A DNA stretch of 64,000 nucleotides from Klebsiella spallanzanii (GTDB lineage: Bacteria > Pseudomonadota > Gammaproteobacteria > Enterobacterales > Enterobacteriaceae): contig NZ_CABGGS010000002.1 in assembly GCF_902158555.1 (NCBI RefSeq), positions 236,585 to 300,584 of the forward strand, written 5' to 3'. The position numbers were made by a program, and so were the translations under genes. Position 1 is the first letter of the stretch; every line of letters begins with the position of its first letter. Positions 57,065-64,000 of this stretch are shown one piece after another. Under the pieces are notes generated by a model. That model saw nothing but the letters and a program-made list of their open reading frames with translations. It was not told the origin of the DNA and did not search any database.

Positions 57065-57158
57065 ACGTATATCACTCTCCGGTCGCGCTGCGCTTACCGG
57101 GGATACGGGTGCCGCACTATCTGCGATCCGGGGAAATTCAGGCACGATGAGGCTAAAA
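57065..57158. repeat. REP-like unit between phnK and phnL
   Basis: CTCCGGTCGCGCTGCGCTTA then CCGGGGAT (57078-57106) is a REP-type palindrome, the only gap of note inside the otherwise overlapping phnF-N series. Confidence 0.65.
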
Positions 57159-57845
57159 ATGAACGCCATTCGCGTTGAAAACGTATATAAAACCTTTGTT
57201 CTGCACCAGCAACACGGCGCTCGTCTGCCGGTTCTCGCCGACGCCTCGCTAACCGTTAACACCGGTGAATGCGTGGTGCTGCACGGCCATTCCGGCAGCG
57301 GGAAATCAACCCTATTGCGCTCGCTTTACGCCAACTACCTGCCCGATAGCGGCCACATTCATATTCGCCACGGCGACGAATGGATTGACCTGGTCAGCGC
57401 CTCGCCGCGTAAAGTGCTGGAAGTACGTAAAACCACTATCGGCTGGGTCAGCCAGTTTTTGCGGGTGATCCCGCGCATCTCGGCTCTCGATGTGGTCATG
57501 CAGCCGCTGCTCGAACTGGGTATTCCGCGCGAAGAGAGCGCCGCAAGGGCCGCCCGTCTGCTGACGCGCCTGAACGTCCCTGAACGCCTGTGGCACCTGG
57601 CTCCCTCCACCTTTTCCGGCGGCGAACAACAGCGCGTCAACATCGCCCGCGGCTTCGCGGTCGATTACCCGATTTTGCTCCTCGACGAACCTACCGCCTC
57701 GCTGGACGCGAAAAACAGCGCTGCGGTAGTGGAACTAATTAACGAGGCCAAAGCGCGCGGCGCGGCTATCGTCGGCATTTTTCACGACGAGGCAACGCGT
57801 AACCAGGTCGCCGACCGCCTGCACCCGATGGGGATTTCAGCATGA
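57159..57845 (+). CDS. phnL: PhnL, ABC-type ATPase of the C-P lyase pathway
   Basis: 228 residues from ATG 57159 after GAGG. Walker [10 protein letters not shown], signature [15 protein letters not shown], Walker [12 protein letters not shown]. Needed with PhnGHI to form the ribose triphosphate intermediate, and binds the core through PhnK. Overlaps phnM by four bases. Confidence 0.94.
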   Translation: MNAIRVENVYKTFVLHQQHGARLPVLADASLTVNTGECVVLHGHSGSGKSTLLRSLYANYLPDSGHIHIRHGDEWIDLVSASPRKVLEVRKTTIGWVSQFLRVIPRISALDVVMQPLLELGIPREESAARAARLLTRLNVPERLWHLAPSTFSGGEQQRVNIARGFAVDYPILLLDEPTASLDAKNSAAVVELINEAKARGAAIVGIFHDEATRNQVADRLHPMGISA

Positions 57846-58978
57846 TTATCAATAATGTAAAGCTGGTTCTCGAAGACGAGGTGGTCAACGGTTCGCTGGA
57901 AGTGCAGGACGGCAGAATTGCTGCCTTTGCCGAAAGCCAGAGTCGCCTGGCGGAGGCGATTGACGGCGAAGGCGGTTGGCTGCTGCCGGGGCTGATTGAA
58001 CTGCACACCGATAATCTGGACAAGTTTTTCACCCCGCGTCCCAAGGTGGACTGGCCCGCCCACTCGGCGATGAGCAGCCACGACGCGCTGATGATCGCCA
58101 GCGGCATCACCACCGTGCTGGATGCCGTCGCCATTGGTGATGTGCGCGACGGTGGCGACCGTCTGGAGAATCTGGAAAAGATGATCAACGCGGTGGAAGA
58201 GACGCAAAAACGCGGCCTCAACCGTGCCGAACACCGGCTGCATCTGCGCTGCGAGCTGCCGCATCACACCACTCTGCCGCTGTTTGAGAAGCTGGTTAAC
58301 CGCGAGCCGGTAAGCATGGTCTCCCTGATGGATCACTCCCCTGGACAGCGCCAGTACGCCGACCGCAGCAAATATCGCGACTACTACCAGGGGAAATATC
58401 ATCTGACCAACGAAGAGATGGATAAATTCGAAGAGGAGCAGATGGCGCTGGCGGCGGCCTGGTCGCAGCCCAACCGGCAGAGCATTGCCGCCATGTGCCG
58501 CGAGCGGAATATCGCGCTGGCCAGCCACGACGACGCCACCCATGAACATGTGGTCGAATCGCACCAGCTTGGCAGCGTGATCGCCGAATTTCCCACCACA
58601 TTAGCCGCAGCACAGGCATCGTGTCAGCATGGGATGAACGTCCTGATGGGCGCACCGAATATCGTACGCGGCGGCTCACATTCGGGCAACGTCGCCGCTC
58701 ATCACCTGGCGAGCAGCGGCCTGCTGGATATTCTCTCTTCCGACTATTACCCCGCCAGCCTGCTGGATGCCGCTTTCCGCATCGCCGATGACGACGGCAA
58801 CGCGTTTACCCTCGCCCAGGCTATTCGTCTGGTGAGCAAAAACCCCGCGCAGGCGCTGGGACTGCACGATCGCGGCTCGATTGCCGAAGGTAAACGCGCG
58901 GATCTGGTGCTGGCGCACCGTCGCGGCGAGCATGTCCATATCGATAACGTCTGGCGTCAAGGTAAGAGGGTCTTCTAA
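57842..58978 (+). CDS. phnM: PhnM, RPnTP diphosphohydrolase
   Basis: 378 residues of the amidohydrolase superfamily. Metal ligands in [22 protein letters not shown] and [10 protein letters not shown]. Removes pyrophosphate from the 5'-triphosphate intermediate to give the PhnJ substrate. Shares one base with phnN. Confidence 0.95.
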   Translation: MIINNVKLVLEDEVVNGSLEVQDGRIAAFAESQSRLAEAIDGEGGWLLPGLIELHTDNLDKFFTPRPKVDWPAHSAMSSHDALMIASGITTVLDAVAIGDVRDGGDRLENLEKMINAVEETQKRGLNRAEHRLHLRCELPHHTTLPLFEKLVNREPVSMVSLMDHSPGQRQYADRSKYRDYYQGKYHLTNEEMDKFEEEQMALAAAWSQPNRQSIAAMCRERNIALASHDDATHEHVVESHQLGSVIAEFPTTLAAAQASCQHGMNVLMGAPNIVRGGSHSGNVAAHHLASSGLLDILSSDYYPASLLDAAFRIADDDGNAFTLAQAIRLVSKNPAQALGLHDRGSIAEGKRADLVLAHRRGEHVHIDNVWRQGKRVF

Positions 58979-59541
58979 TGACAGGGAAACTGATTTGGCT
59001 GGTCGGCCCATCCGGTTCCGGCAAAGATAGCCTGCTGGCGGCGCTTCGCCAGCGCGAGCACCCGCAGCTACTGGTGGCGCATCGCTACATTACCCGCCCG
59101 CACAACGCGGGCTGTGAGAACCATATCGCCCTCAGCGAGCATGAGTTTTTCACCCGCGCCGAGCAGCATCTGTTTGCGCTTAGCTGGCACGCCAATAACA
59201 ATTACTACGGTATTGGCGTGGAGATTGACCTGTGGCTGCACGCCGGGTTTGACGTGGTCGCCAACGGTTCCCGCGCTCACCTCCCTCAGGCGCAGGCGCG
59301 CTACGCCGATGCCCTGCTGCCCATCTGTTTGCAGGTTTCGCCGGAAGTGCTGCGTCAGCGCCTGGAGCAGCGTGGGCGGGAGAACGAAACGGAGATCGCT
59401 CAGCGACTGGAGCGCGCCGCCCGTTATACGCCGAACGCGTGCCTGACTCTCAACAACGATGGTCGTCTGAGCCAGTCGGTGGATGCCCTGGTGTCGCTGA
59501 TCCGCGTTCACGGCAACCGGCGTGAACAGCAGCTCGCTTGA
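58978..59541 (+). CDS. phnN: PhnN, ribose 1,5-bisphosphate phosphokinase
   Basis: 187 residues. P-loop GPSGSGKDS near the N-terminus and a guanylate-kinase-like fold ([20 protein letters not shown]). Converts ribose 1,5-bisphosphate to PRPP. In E. coli phnO follows, but here the next gene is phnP after 14 bases. Confidence 0.94.
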   Translation: MTGKLIWLVGPSGSGKDSLLAALRQREHPQLLVAHRYITRPHNAGCENHIALSEHEFFTRAEQHLFALSWHANNNYYGIGVEIDLWLHAGFDVVANGSRAHLPQAQARYADALLPICLQVSPEVLRQRLEQRGRENETEIAQRLERAARYTPNACLTLNNDGRLSQSVDALVSLIRVHGNRREQQLA

Positions 59542-59555
59542 CGCGAGGAGAATGC

Positions 59556-60314
59556 ATGAGCCTGACTATCCGCTTAACCGGCACCGGCGGCGCGCAGCTG
59601 GTACCGGTTTTCGGCTGCGACTGCCCAGCCTGCCGCCGCGCCCGCAGCGACGAGTCATATCGACGTCGCTCCTGTAGCGCGGTGATCAAATTCAATAGTG
59701 CGGTAACGCTGCTTGATGCAGGGTTACCGGACCTGATGGAACAGTGGCCCGCCGGTAGCTTTCAGCAGTTTCTGCTCACCCATTATCATATGGATCATGT
59801 TCAGGGCCTGTTCCCGCTGCGCTGGGGCGTGGGCGAAACCATTGCGGTCTACGGCCCGCCCGATGAACAGGGCTGCGATGATCTGTTCAAACATCCGGGC
59901 CTGCTGGACTTCAGCCATACCGTCGAGCCGTTTGTCATGTTCGAGCTGCAAGGACTACGCATCACGCCGCTGCCGCTAAACCACTCAAAGCTCACTTTTG
60001 GCTACCTGTTGGAGTCAGCCCATAGCCGGGTCGCCTGGCTATCCGACACCGCCGCTCTGCCGGAAAAAACGCTGAAGTTTCTGCTCAACAACCAGCCGCA
60101 GCTGATCATCATCGACTGTAGCCACGAGCCGCGCCCACAGCCGCCGCGCAACCACTGCGATCTCAACACCGTGCGGGCGATTAACCAGGTGATTGGCTGC
60201 CCGCGGGTGATCCTCACCCATATCAGCCACCGGTTTGACGCGTGGATGATGGATAATTCTCTGCCTGCGGGATTTGAAGCGGGATTTGACGGTATGGAGA
60301 TTGTGCTGGATTAA
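59556..60314 (+). CDS. phnP: PhnP, cyclic ribose phosphate phosphodiesterase
   Basis: 252 residues from ATG 59556 after GAGGAG, the E. coli length. Metallo-beta-lactamase fold with [10 protein letters not shown], and a structural zinc site ([10 protein letters not shown]). Opens 5-phosphoribosyl 1,2-cyclic phosphate to ribose 1,5-bisphosphate for PhnN. Its stop codon coincides with the target site of the repeat that follows. Confidence 0.95.
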   Translation: MSLTIRLTGTGGAQLVPVFGCDCPACRRARSDESYRRRSCSAVIKFNSAVTLLDAGLPDLMEQWPAGSFQQFLLTHYHMDHVQGLFPLRWGVGETIAVYGPPDEQGCDDLFKHPGLLDFSHTVEPFVMFELQGLRITPLPLNHSKLTFGYLLESAHSRVAWLSDTAALPEKTLKFLLNNQPQLIIIDCSHEPRPQPPRNHCDLNTVRAINQVIGCPRVILTHISHRFDAWMMDNSLPAGFEAGFDGMEIVLD

Positions 60315-60459
60315 GAGCCTATCCCAGTAGGCGTTATTGGCGCAGCCAGTTTGAACACGGCCAGCGCGCAAGAACCGGAGCGTACACGTAGTACGTGAGG
60401 ATTCTGAGCACTGCCCAGGTTCAAAATGGCAAGCAAAATAGCCCTAATGGGATTGGCTC
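60315..60459. repeat. 145-base palindromic element (MITE-like) with TAA flanks
   Basis: The ends are imperfect inverted repeats: GAGCCTATCCCAGTAGG on the left, and the reverse of the right end is GAGCCAATCCCATTAGG. TAA lies directly on both sides (60312-60314, the phnP stop, and 60460-60462). Internal GTACACGTAGTACGTGAGG is also near-palindromic. No coding capacity. I recall similar units elsewhere in Enterobacter and Klebsiella genomes, unverified. Confidence 0.75.
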
Positions 60460-60532
60460 TAAGCGCACTTCATCGTCTCTTCACTTAACCACACTACCTT
60501 CCTTTCAGGCTTAACCATCTGAAGGGAATCAT

Positions 60533-60994
60533 ATGAGCACAACACGCCCCATTTTTCATCATGCCTGCTGGTTTGCATTACTGGGCCCCTATGTGGGCGT
60601 ACTGTGGGCAATTGTCGCTATCACATTACAGTCTCGAAATTCGTCATTCAGCTTTCTGTGGCACATTGTCGCCATTCTGCCGATTTTTCTCATCAGCACA
60701 TGGTTGATTGGCGTAGTCCCTGCGCTGTTAGCGGGCATTGCCATTGCCTGTTTACCTGCGGAAATCTACGCATTTCACTATCGGCGTATCCTCGCTAGCG
60801 CAATAATCGGCGTCACAATTAGCGCGGCAGCAGTGATATTAACGATGCTGATTTCCACCAATATAAACCTGACAAGTTATATCCTGCATGACGAGGATTT
60901 CCGGTTAATTGCGGGTTCTGGCCTGTTTGCCGGCATGATGATGGGCTGGTTGATACCCTATCTGCCGGGGATGAAGCCGGAGGAAAACGCCTGA
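60533..60994 (+). CDS. Integral membrane protein, first of a tandem pair
   Basis: 153 residues after GAAGGGA, with four hydrophobic segments (WFALLGPYVGVLWAIVAI, IVAILPIFLISTWLIGVVPAL, AIIGVTISAAAVILTML, LFAGMMMGWLIPYLPG). No known family recognised. It shares HxxCW...LGP and PALLAGI with the next protein, so they look like diverged duplicates. The stop overlaps the next start (TGATG). Confidence 0.7.
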   Translation: MSTTRPIFHHACWFALLGPYVGVLWAIVAITLQSRNSSFSFLWHIVAILPIFLISTWLIGVVPALLAGIAIACLPAEIYAFHYRRILASAIIGVTISAAAVILTMLISTNINLTSYILHDEDFRLIAGSGLFAGMMMGWLIPYLPGMKPEENA

Positions 60995-61398
60995 TGAACA
61001 AATTCCTGCACCATATTTGCTGGTACGTAGGGCTTGGGCCGTTTATCCCGCTACCATTGATCCTCTTTTTTCCTGGCGGAGGCTCGATAACCAGACTCTT
61101 AGGGCAGCTTCCTGAGATATTATCCCTCACCTGGATTGTTGCCTTTCTGCCCGCATTGCTTACAGGCATTTTTATGGCCGTCCTGTTTGGCAACGTCTAT
61201 CGCATCTGGTTTTGGCGTTTATTGATCGGGGGGATTGCGGCCGTGGTGATAACGGCTATTTGTTGCGGCATCATCGGCGCATTTATCCCGATGCTTTTCT
61301 ATGTGCTTCCGCTCCTCATCGTCTCGGCACTGCTGTCTGGCATAGTTATGGGACTGATTATTCCCTGGCTACCGCCGCGAGTCATCCCGCATCAGTAA
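60994..61398 (+). CDS. Integral membrane protein, second of a tandem pair
   Basis: 134 residues, four hydrophobic segments (HHICWYVGLGPFIPLPLIL, WIVAFLPALLTGIFMAVLFG, LIGGIAAVVITAICCGII, LIVSALLSGIVMGLIIPWLP). Same layout as the preceding protein. Translation is coupled through a one-base overlap. Function unknown. Confidence 0.7.
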   Translation: MNKFLHHICWYVGLGPFIPLPLILFFPGGGSITRLLGQLPEILSLTWIVAFLPALLTGIFMAVLFGNVYRIWFWRLLIGGIAAVVITAICCGIIGAFIPMLFYVLPLLIVSALLSGIVMGLIIPWLPPRVIPHQ

Positions 61399-61640
61399 TC
61401 ATCATCCAGCCGACGCTGGTCGTTCAGAGATCAATTGGCTACACAAATCGATAATTCACAAAATACTATGTCCGTATTTTATCCGCCCATTACCGGTTAT
61501 TCTCAGTAATGGGCGGTCGTTAATGCGGAAGTAACCACCGCCCCCTGTTAAGAAAAATATATTACTTTTCAAAGAGAACGTTATAAGCATTGTACAAAGT
61601 GATAATAGAAATATTCTACCACACAATTAATTTCGGATTA

Positions 61641-62747
61641 TCAGCTTATTTTAATATCATCCAAATTGATATCTTCCTCTTCATAATCATTATTTACAAT
61701 AACGTCACGAGGAACATCTTTTTTGATAATTGCGTAGACAGTAGCCGTTACAAATATATTAACCAGCAATGCCATAATACCTGCCATAGGATTTGACATT
61801 GTTGGTATCATCAAGACCCCACCAAAAGGTACTGTTGCATCGGCACCGTATACCATGGTGATCGCACCGCCACAAGCACCACCGATTGCAGCAGCGCAAA
61901 TACCACGAACGATATCGTTCATAACTATAGGTATAGATCCTTCAACAATATTCACTACCCCCATAGGGACGGCTGATTTTAACGTTTCAACTTCTTCGTC
62001 ATTATAAATATTTTTACGTAGAAGCTTAGCAATAAAATAAGCAAGACCAAAACCAATAGGTGTTGCCGTATTAACTAACTGAAGAGCTGTAATTGGTTCA
62101 TTTATCCCTTGAGCCTGAAGAGTCAAAACGAATGCAAAACAAGTTTTATTGAGTGGCCCGCCAAAATCAACAATACACAAAGCCCCAATAACAGCACCTA
62201 AAACTAAATTAGATGAAGTACCCATGCTTCTCAGGAAAGAGGTTAGAGCATCAGTGAAAATACCAATAGGTGTACCAATGATATAGACCATAATCAAGCA
62301 ACTGATAATGGATGCAAAAAATGGCACAATCAGTGTAGGCATTAAACCACGGGCCCAGCCAGGCACCTTCACATTTTTAATAATAGCAAGGGCAATATAA
62401 CCAGAAATGTACCCACCGATCATACCGCCGATAAAACCTGCGCTAATTGCATTCGCCGCCAGGCCTACTACAAAACCCGGAGCAATGCCCGGTTTGCCTG
62501 CGATCGAGCCAGAAATGCCGATGGCAATAACAACCGGCAAAAGTCCGAGAGCCTTAGCCCCCATGGTGGCAAAAGCCTGCCACAAATCAAAATGCCCCGG
62601 TACTAAACTGTCCTGAACCGTTCCTCCAAGCCCCATACCGATGGCAATAATAAACCCAGCACCGCAGACAATCGGAATCAAGAACGAGATAGCGGTTAGC
62701 AGATGACCTTTAGGGTTTGCTGCTTTCCATATTTCTTTTACATTCAT
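61641..62747 (-). CDS. Fructose-family PTS permease, EIIC component
   Basis: 368 residues, about nine or ten membrane helices (PIVCGAGFIIAIGMGLGG, then GFIGGMIGGYISGYIAL). Sugar-transporting channel of a fructose/mannitol-type phosphotransferase system, with separate IIA and IIB as in Frv/Frw/Fry-type operons. Third gene of the operon, 36 bases after IIB. Base composition is lower in GC than the phn genes, which suggests acquisition. The sugar is not predictable. Confidence 0.88.
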   Translation of the reverse strand: MNVKEIWKAANPKGHLLTAISFLIPIVCGAGFIIAIGMGLGGTVQDSLVPGHFDLWQAFATMGAKALGLLPVVIAIGISGSIAGKPGIAPGFVVGLAANAISAGFIGGMIGGYISGYIALAIIKNVKVPGWARGLMPTLIVPFFASIISCLIMVYIIGTPIGIFTDALTSFLRSMGTSSNLVLGAVIGALCIVDFGGPLNKTCFAFVLTLQAQGINEPITALQLVNTATPIGFGLAYFIAKLLRKNIYNDEEVETLKSAVPMGVVNIVEGSIPIVMNDIVRGICAAAIGGACGGAITMVYGADATVPFGGVLMIPTMSNPMAGIMALLVNIFVTATVYAIIKKDVPRDVIVNNDYEEEDINLDDIKIS

Positions 62748-62783
62748 AAATTACACCATTTAATTTATATTGGGTAAGCAAAG

Positions 62784-63095
62784 TTATGAATTTACTAATT
62801 CACTGAGCTTTTCAATAAGCTTATTTGGAGATTTAACTGCCATTTCCGTTGGTACTTTAACGACTTTTTTCCCGGCGAACCTTTCTTCTCCGGAAACTTT
62901 AACGTCAGCAGCCAGTAAGACGATATCTGCCTGCGCGATTTCATCATCAGTTAATTTATTCTCAATGCCAATAGTACCCTGGGTTTCAATTTTAACATTA
63001 TGCCCAGCCTTTTTTGCTGCGATTTCAAGTTTCTTTTGTGCAATATATGTATGTGCAATACCTACAGTACAGGCTGTAACTCCGACAATATTCAT
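62784..63095 (-). CDS. Fructose-family PTS EIIB component
   Basis: 103 residues from ATG 63095 after GGGGAA; the longer frame from 63161 was rejected. The phosphorylated cysteine is Cys9 in GVTACTVGIAHTYIA, the standard fructose-type IIB loop. Accepts phosphate from IIA and gives it to the sugar passing through IIC. Confidence 0.92.
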   Translation of the reverse strand: MNIVGVTACTVGIAHTYIAQKKLEIAAKKAGHNVKIETQGTIGIENKLTDDEIAQADIVLLAADVKVSGEERFAGKKVVKVPTEMAVKSPNKLIEKLSELVNS

Positions 63096-63182
63096 GATTA
63101 TTCCCCATAATTTATTAAAACGTATTGAAACTTGCCATCGACCGGCAAGGATAGTAACCAACTGGAATTAAACGTTAACGCC

Positions 63183-63638
63183 TTAAGCTCCCGAATTTAA
63201 AAGCTCAATGATTTTTTGAGGATCGGTTTCCTTCAGCAATTTATCAATTATTTCCTCATCTGCTAATGAACCTGAAACGTGTGATAGCAAACGGATATGC
63301 GTCGTGTTTTGGTCCACCAGACAAACGGCAAATAAAATAATACAACGAACATCGCTGCCATCCATAGTTTCCCAAGGGATTTCATGCTGGGTACGTCCAA
63401 TGGCCAATGCTGTATGAGCGACTCCCGAAGATTTGCCATGCGGGATCGCAATATGATTTTCGAATCCAGTAGATCCTTGTTCCTCTCGTATCCAGACATC
63501 GCGAAGAAAATCATCTTTATTAATCACAGAACCATCCTGCACCAATAGGTCTGTTAACTCTTCAATGGCTTCCTCTTTACTTTTAGCCATCATGTTTAAT
63601 TTGATGTTTTTCACATTAAGTACTGTCGAAATATCCAT
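63183..63638 (-). CDS. Fructose/mannitol-type PTS EIIA component
   Basis: 151 residues from ATG 63638. The active histidine is His67 in IAIPHGKSSGV. Accepts phosphate from HPr. First gene of the IIA-IIB-IIC operon. No regulator or sugar-phosphate enzyme is visible next to it in this window. Confidence 0.92.
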   Translation of the reverse strand: MDISTVLNVKNIKLNMMAKSKEEAIEELTDLLVQDGSVINKDDFLRDVWIREEQGSTGFENHIAIPHGKSSGVAHTALAIGRTQHEIPWETMDGSDVRCIILFAVCLVDQNTTHIRLLSHVSGSLADEEIIDKLLKETDPQKIIELLNSGA

Positions 63639-63706
63639 AATTTACCTTCGTTAACATAGACTCATGATTGATTATCAAAGGAATATGTCCATATTCCCTT
63701 AATATT

Positions 63707-63760
63707 TACATAATGCTTTTCGCTTTCGCGGCCACGTTGTAGATGGTGAGCCAAATTCTC
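63707..63760 (-). pseudogene. Relic of a transketolase 3' end
   Basis: On the minus strand the last ~50 bases of a transketolase gene are recognisable, ending NVAAKAKSIM and TAA. By eye this is about 75% identical to the real tail at 63832-63881 ([10 protein letters not shown]), with one base deleted. A REP-like unit (CTCCCCGGAGGCGGCACTGC) separates the two. Confidence 0.55.
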
Positions 63761-63829
63761 TCCCCGGAGGCGGCACTGCACACCTGTCCGGGCTACCAGA
63801 CCGCGCCGCCCCCGGGAACAGTGAAAGGA

Positions 63830-64000
63830 CTACAGCAGCGCTTTCGCTTTCGCGACGACGTTGTCAACGGTGAAACCAAACTCTTCAAACAGCAGCTCTG
63901 CCGGAGCAGACTCACCGAAGGTGGTCATACCAACAATCGCGCCGTTCAGGCCCACGTATTTGAACCAGTAGTCAGCGATGCCCGCTTCCACTGCTACGCG
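63830..64000 (-). CDS. tkt: Transketolase, C-terminal 56 residues (gene continues past window)
   Basis: Minus-strand translation gives [20 protein letters not shown], then [20 protein letters not shown] and [10 protein letters not shown]. This is the C-terminus of TktA/TktB-type transketolase, which moves two-carbon units between sugar phosphates in the pentose phosphate pathway. The 5' part lies to the right of the window. Confidence 0.95.
   Translation of the reverse strand, partial: RVAVEAGIADYWFKYVGLNGAIVGMTTFGESAPAELLFEEFGFTVDNVVAKAKALL

Noticed and set aside
52798..59511. Many long minus-strand open frames opposite phn genes
   Set aside because: Compositional shadows in GC-rich DNA; the plus-strand genes are full-length known families with overlapping starts.

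Overview
The window is chromosomal DNA from an enterobacterium (Enterobacterales). Gene order and protein sequences fit the Klebsiella/Raoultella/Enterobacter/Kluyvera part of the family, but I cannot fix the genus from sequence alone. The evidence is the E. coli-like block yjeJ-yjeI-groEL-groES-yjeH-fxsA-aspA-dcuA-cutA-dsbD-yjdC, then cbpA-cbpM, melA-melR, proP, yjdM, yjdN and the phn (C-P lyase) genes, with sigma-32, REP and rho-independent terminator signals of the usual enteric type.

Layout. (1) 1-14,340 is core: the end of a CvaB-like bacteriocin-export ABC transporter cut by the window edge, yjeJ/yjeI, groESL with a heat-shock promoter, the exporter yjeH, fxsA, the aspartase/C4-dicarboxylate pair aspA-dcuA, cutA-dsbD-yjdC, and a DUF1176 periplasmic protein. 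(2) 14,424-42,956 is a ~28.5 kb genomic island in a tRNA-Phe gene. It has a P4-type integrase next to the tRNA, a repeat of the tRNA 3' end at the far side, and matching paired integrase-arm motifs at both ends. (3) 43,389-46,772 is core again: a DsbA-like oxidoreductase, a TerC-family protein, cbpA-cbpM and tandem REP units. (4) 46,773-60,314 holds melA/melR, proP, yjdM, yjdN and phnFGHIJKLMNP. (5) 60,315-64,000 holds a small palindromic mobile element, two tandem membrane proteins, a fructose-type PTS operon and the 3' end of a transketolase gene.

The island is a mosaic. Its left part carries unfamiliar small membrane and zinc-ribbon genes, then a complete IS3-family element that has cut off a two-gene operon of unknown function, one protein of which has a nuclease-like motif pattern. 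Its middle is a complete type 3 fimbria locus: regulators mrkH (PilZ), mrkI (LuxR-type) and mrkJ (EAL phosphodiesterase) face the structural operon mrkABCDF. After a graveyard of IS fragments, its right part is a CP4-57/P4-like module: relic integrase, two AlpA-type regulators, YfjI-like and YfjJ-like replication proteins, DUF932, DUF905, antirestriction protein, RadC-like protein, DUF987, a CbeA/CbtA toxin-antitoxin pair, DUF5983 and a broken DUF4942 gene.

How it works together: the island would give the host c-di-GMP-controlled surface adhesion (mrk) plus plasmid/island-type defence and maintenance genes. The core flanks cover protein folding, anaerobic aspartate/fumarate metabolism, disulphide reduction, osmoprotection, melibiose hydrolysis and phosphonate breakdown. 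Product names rest on recalled family sequences; no database search was possible.
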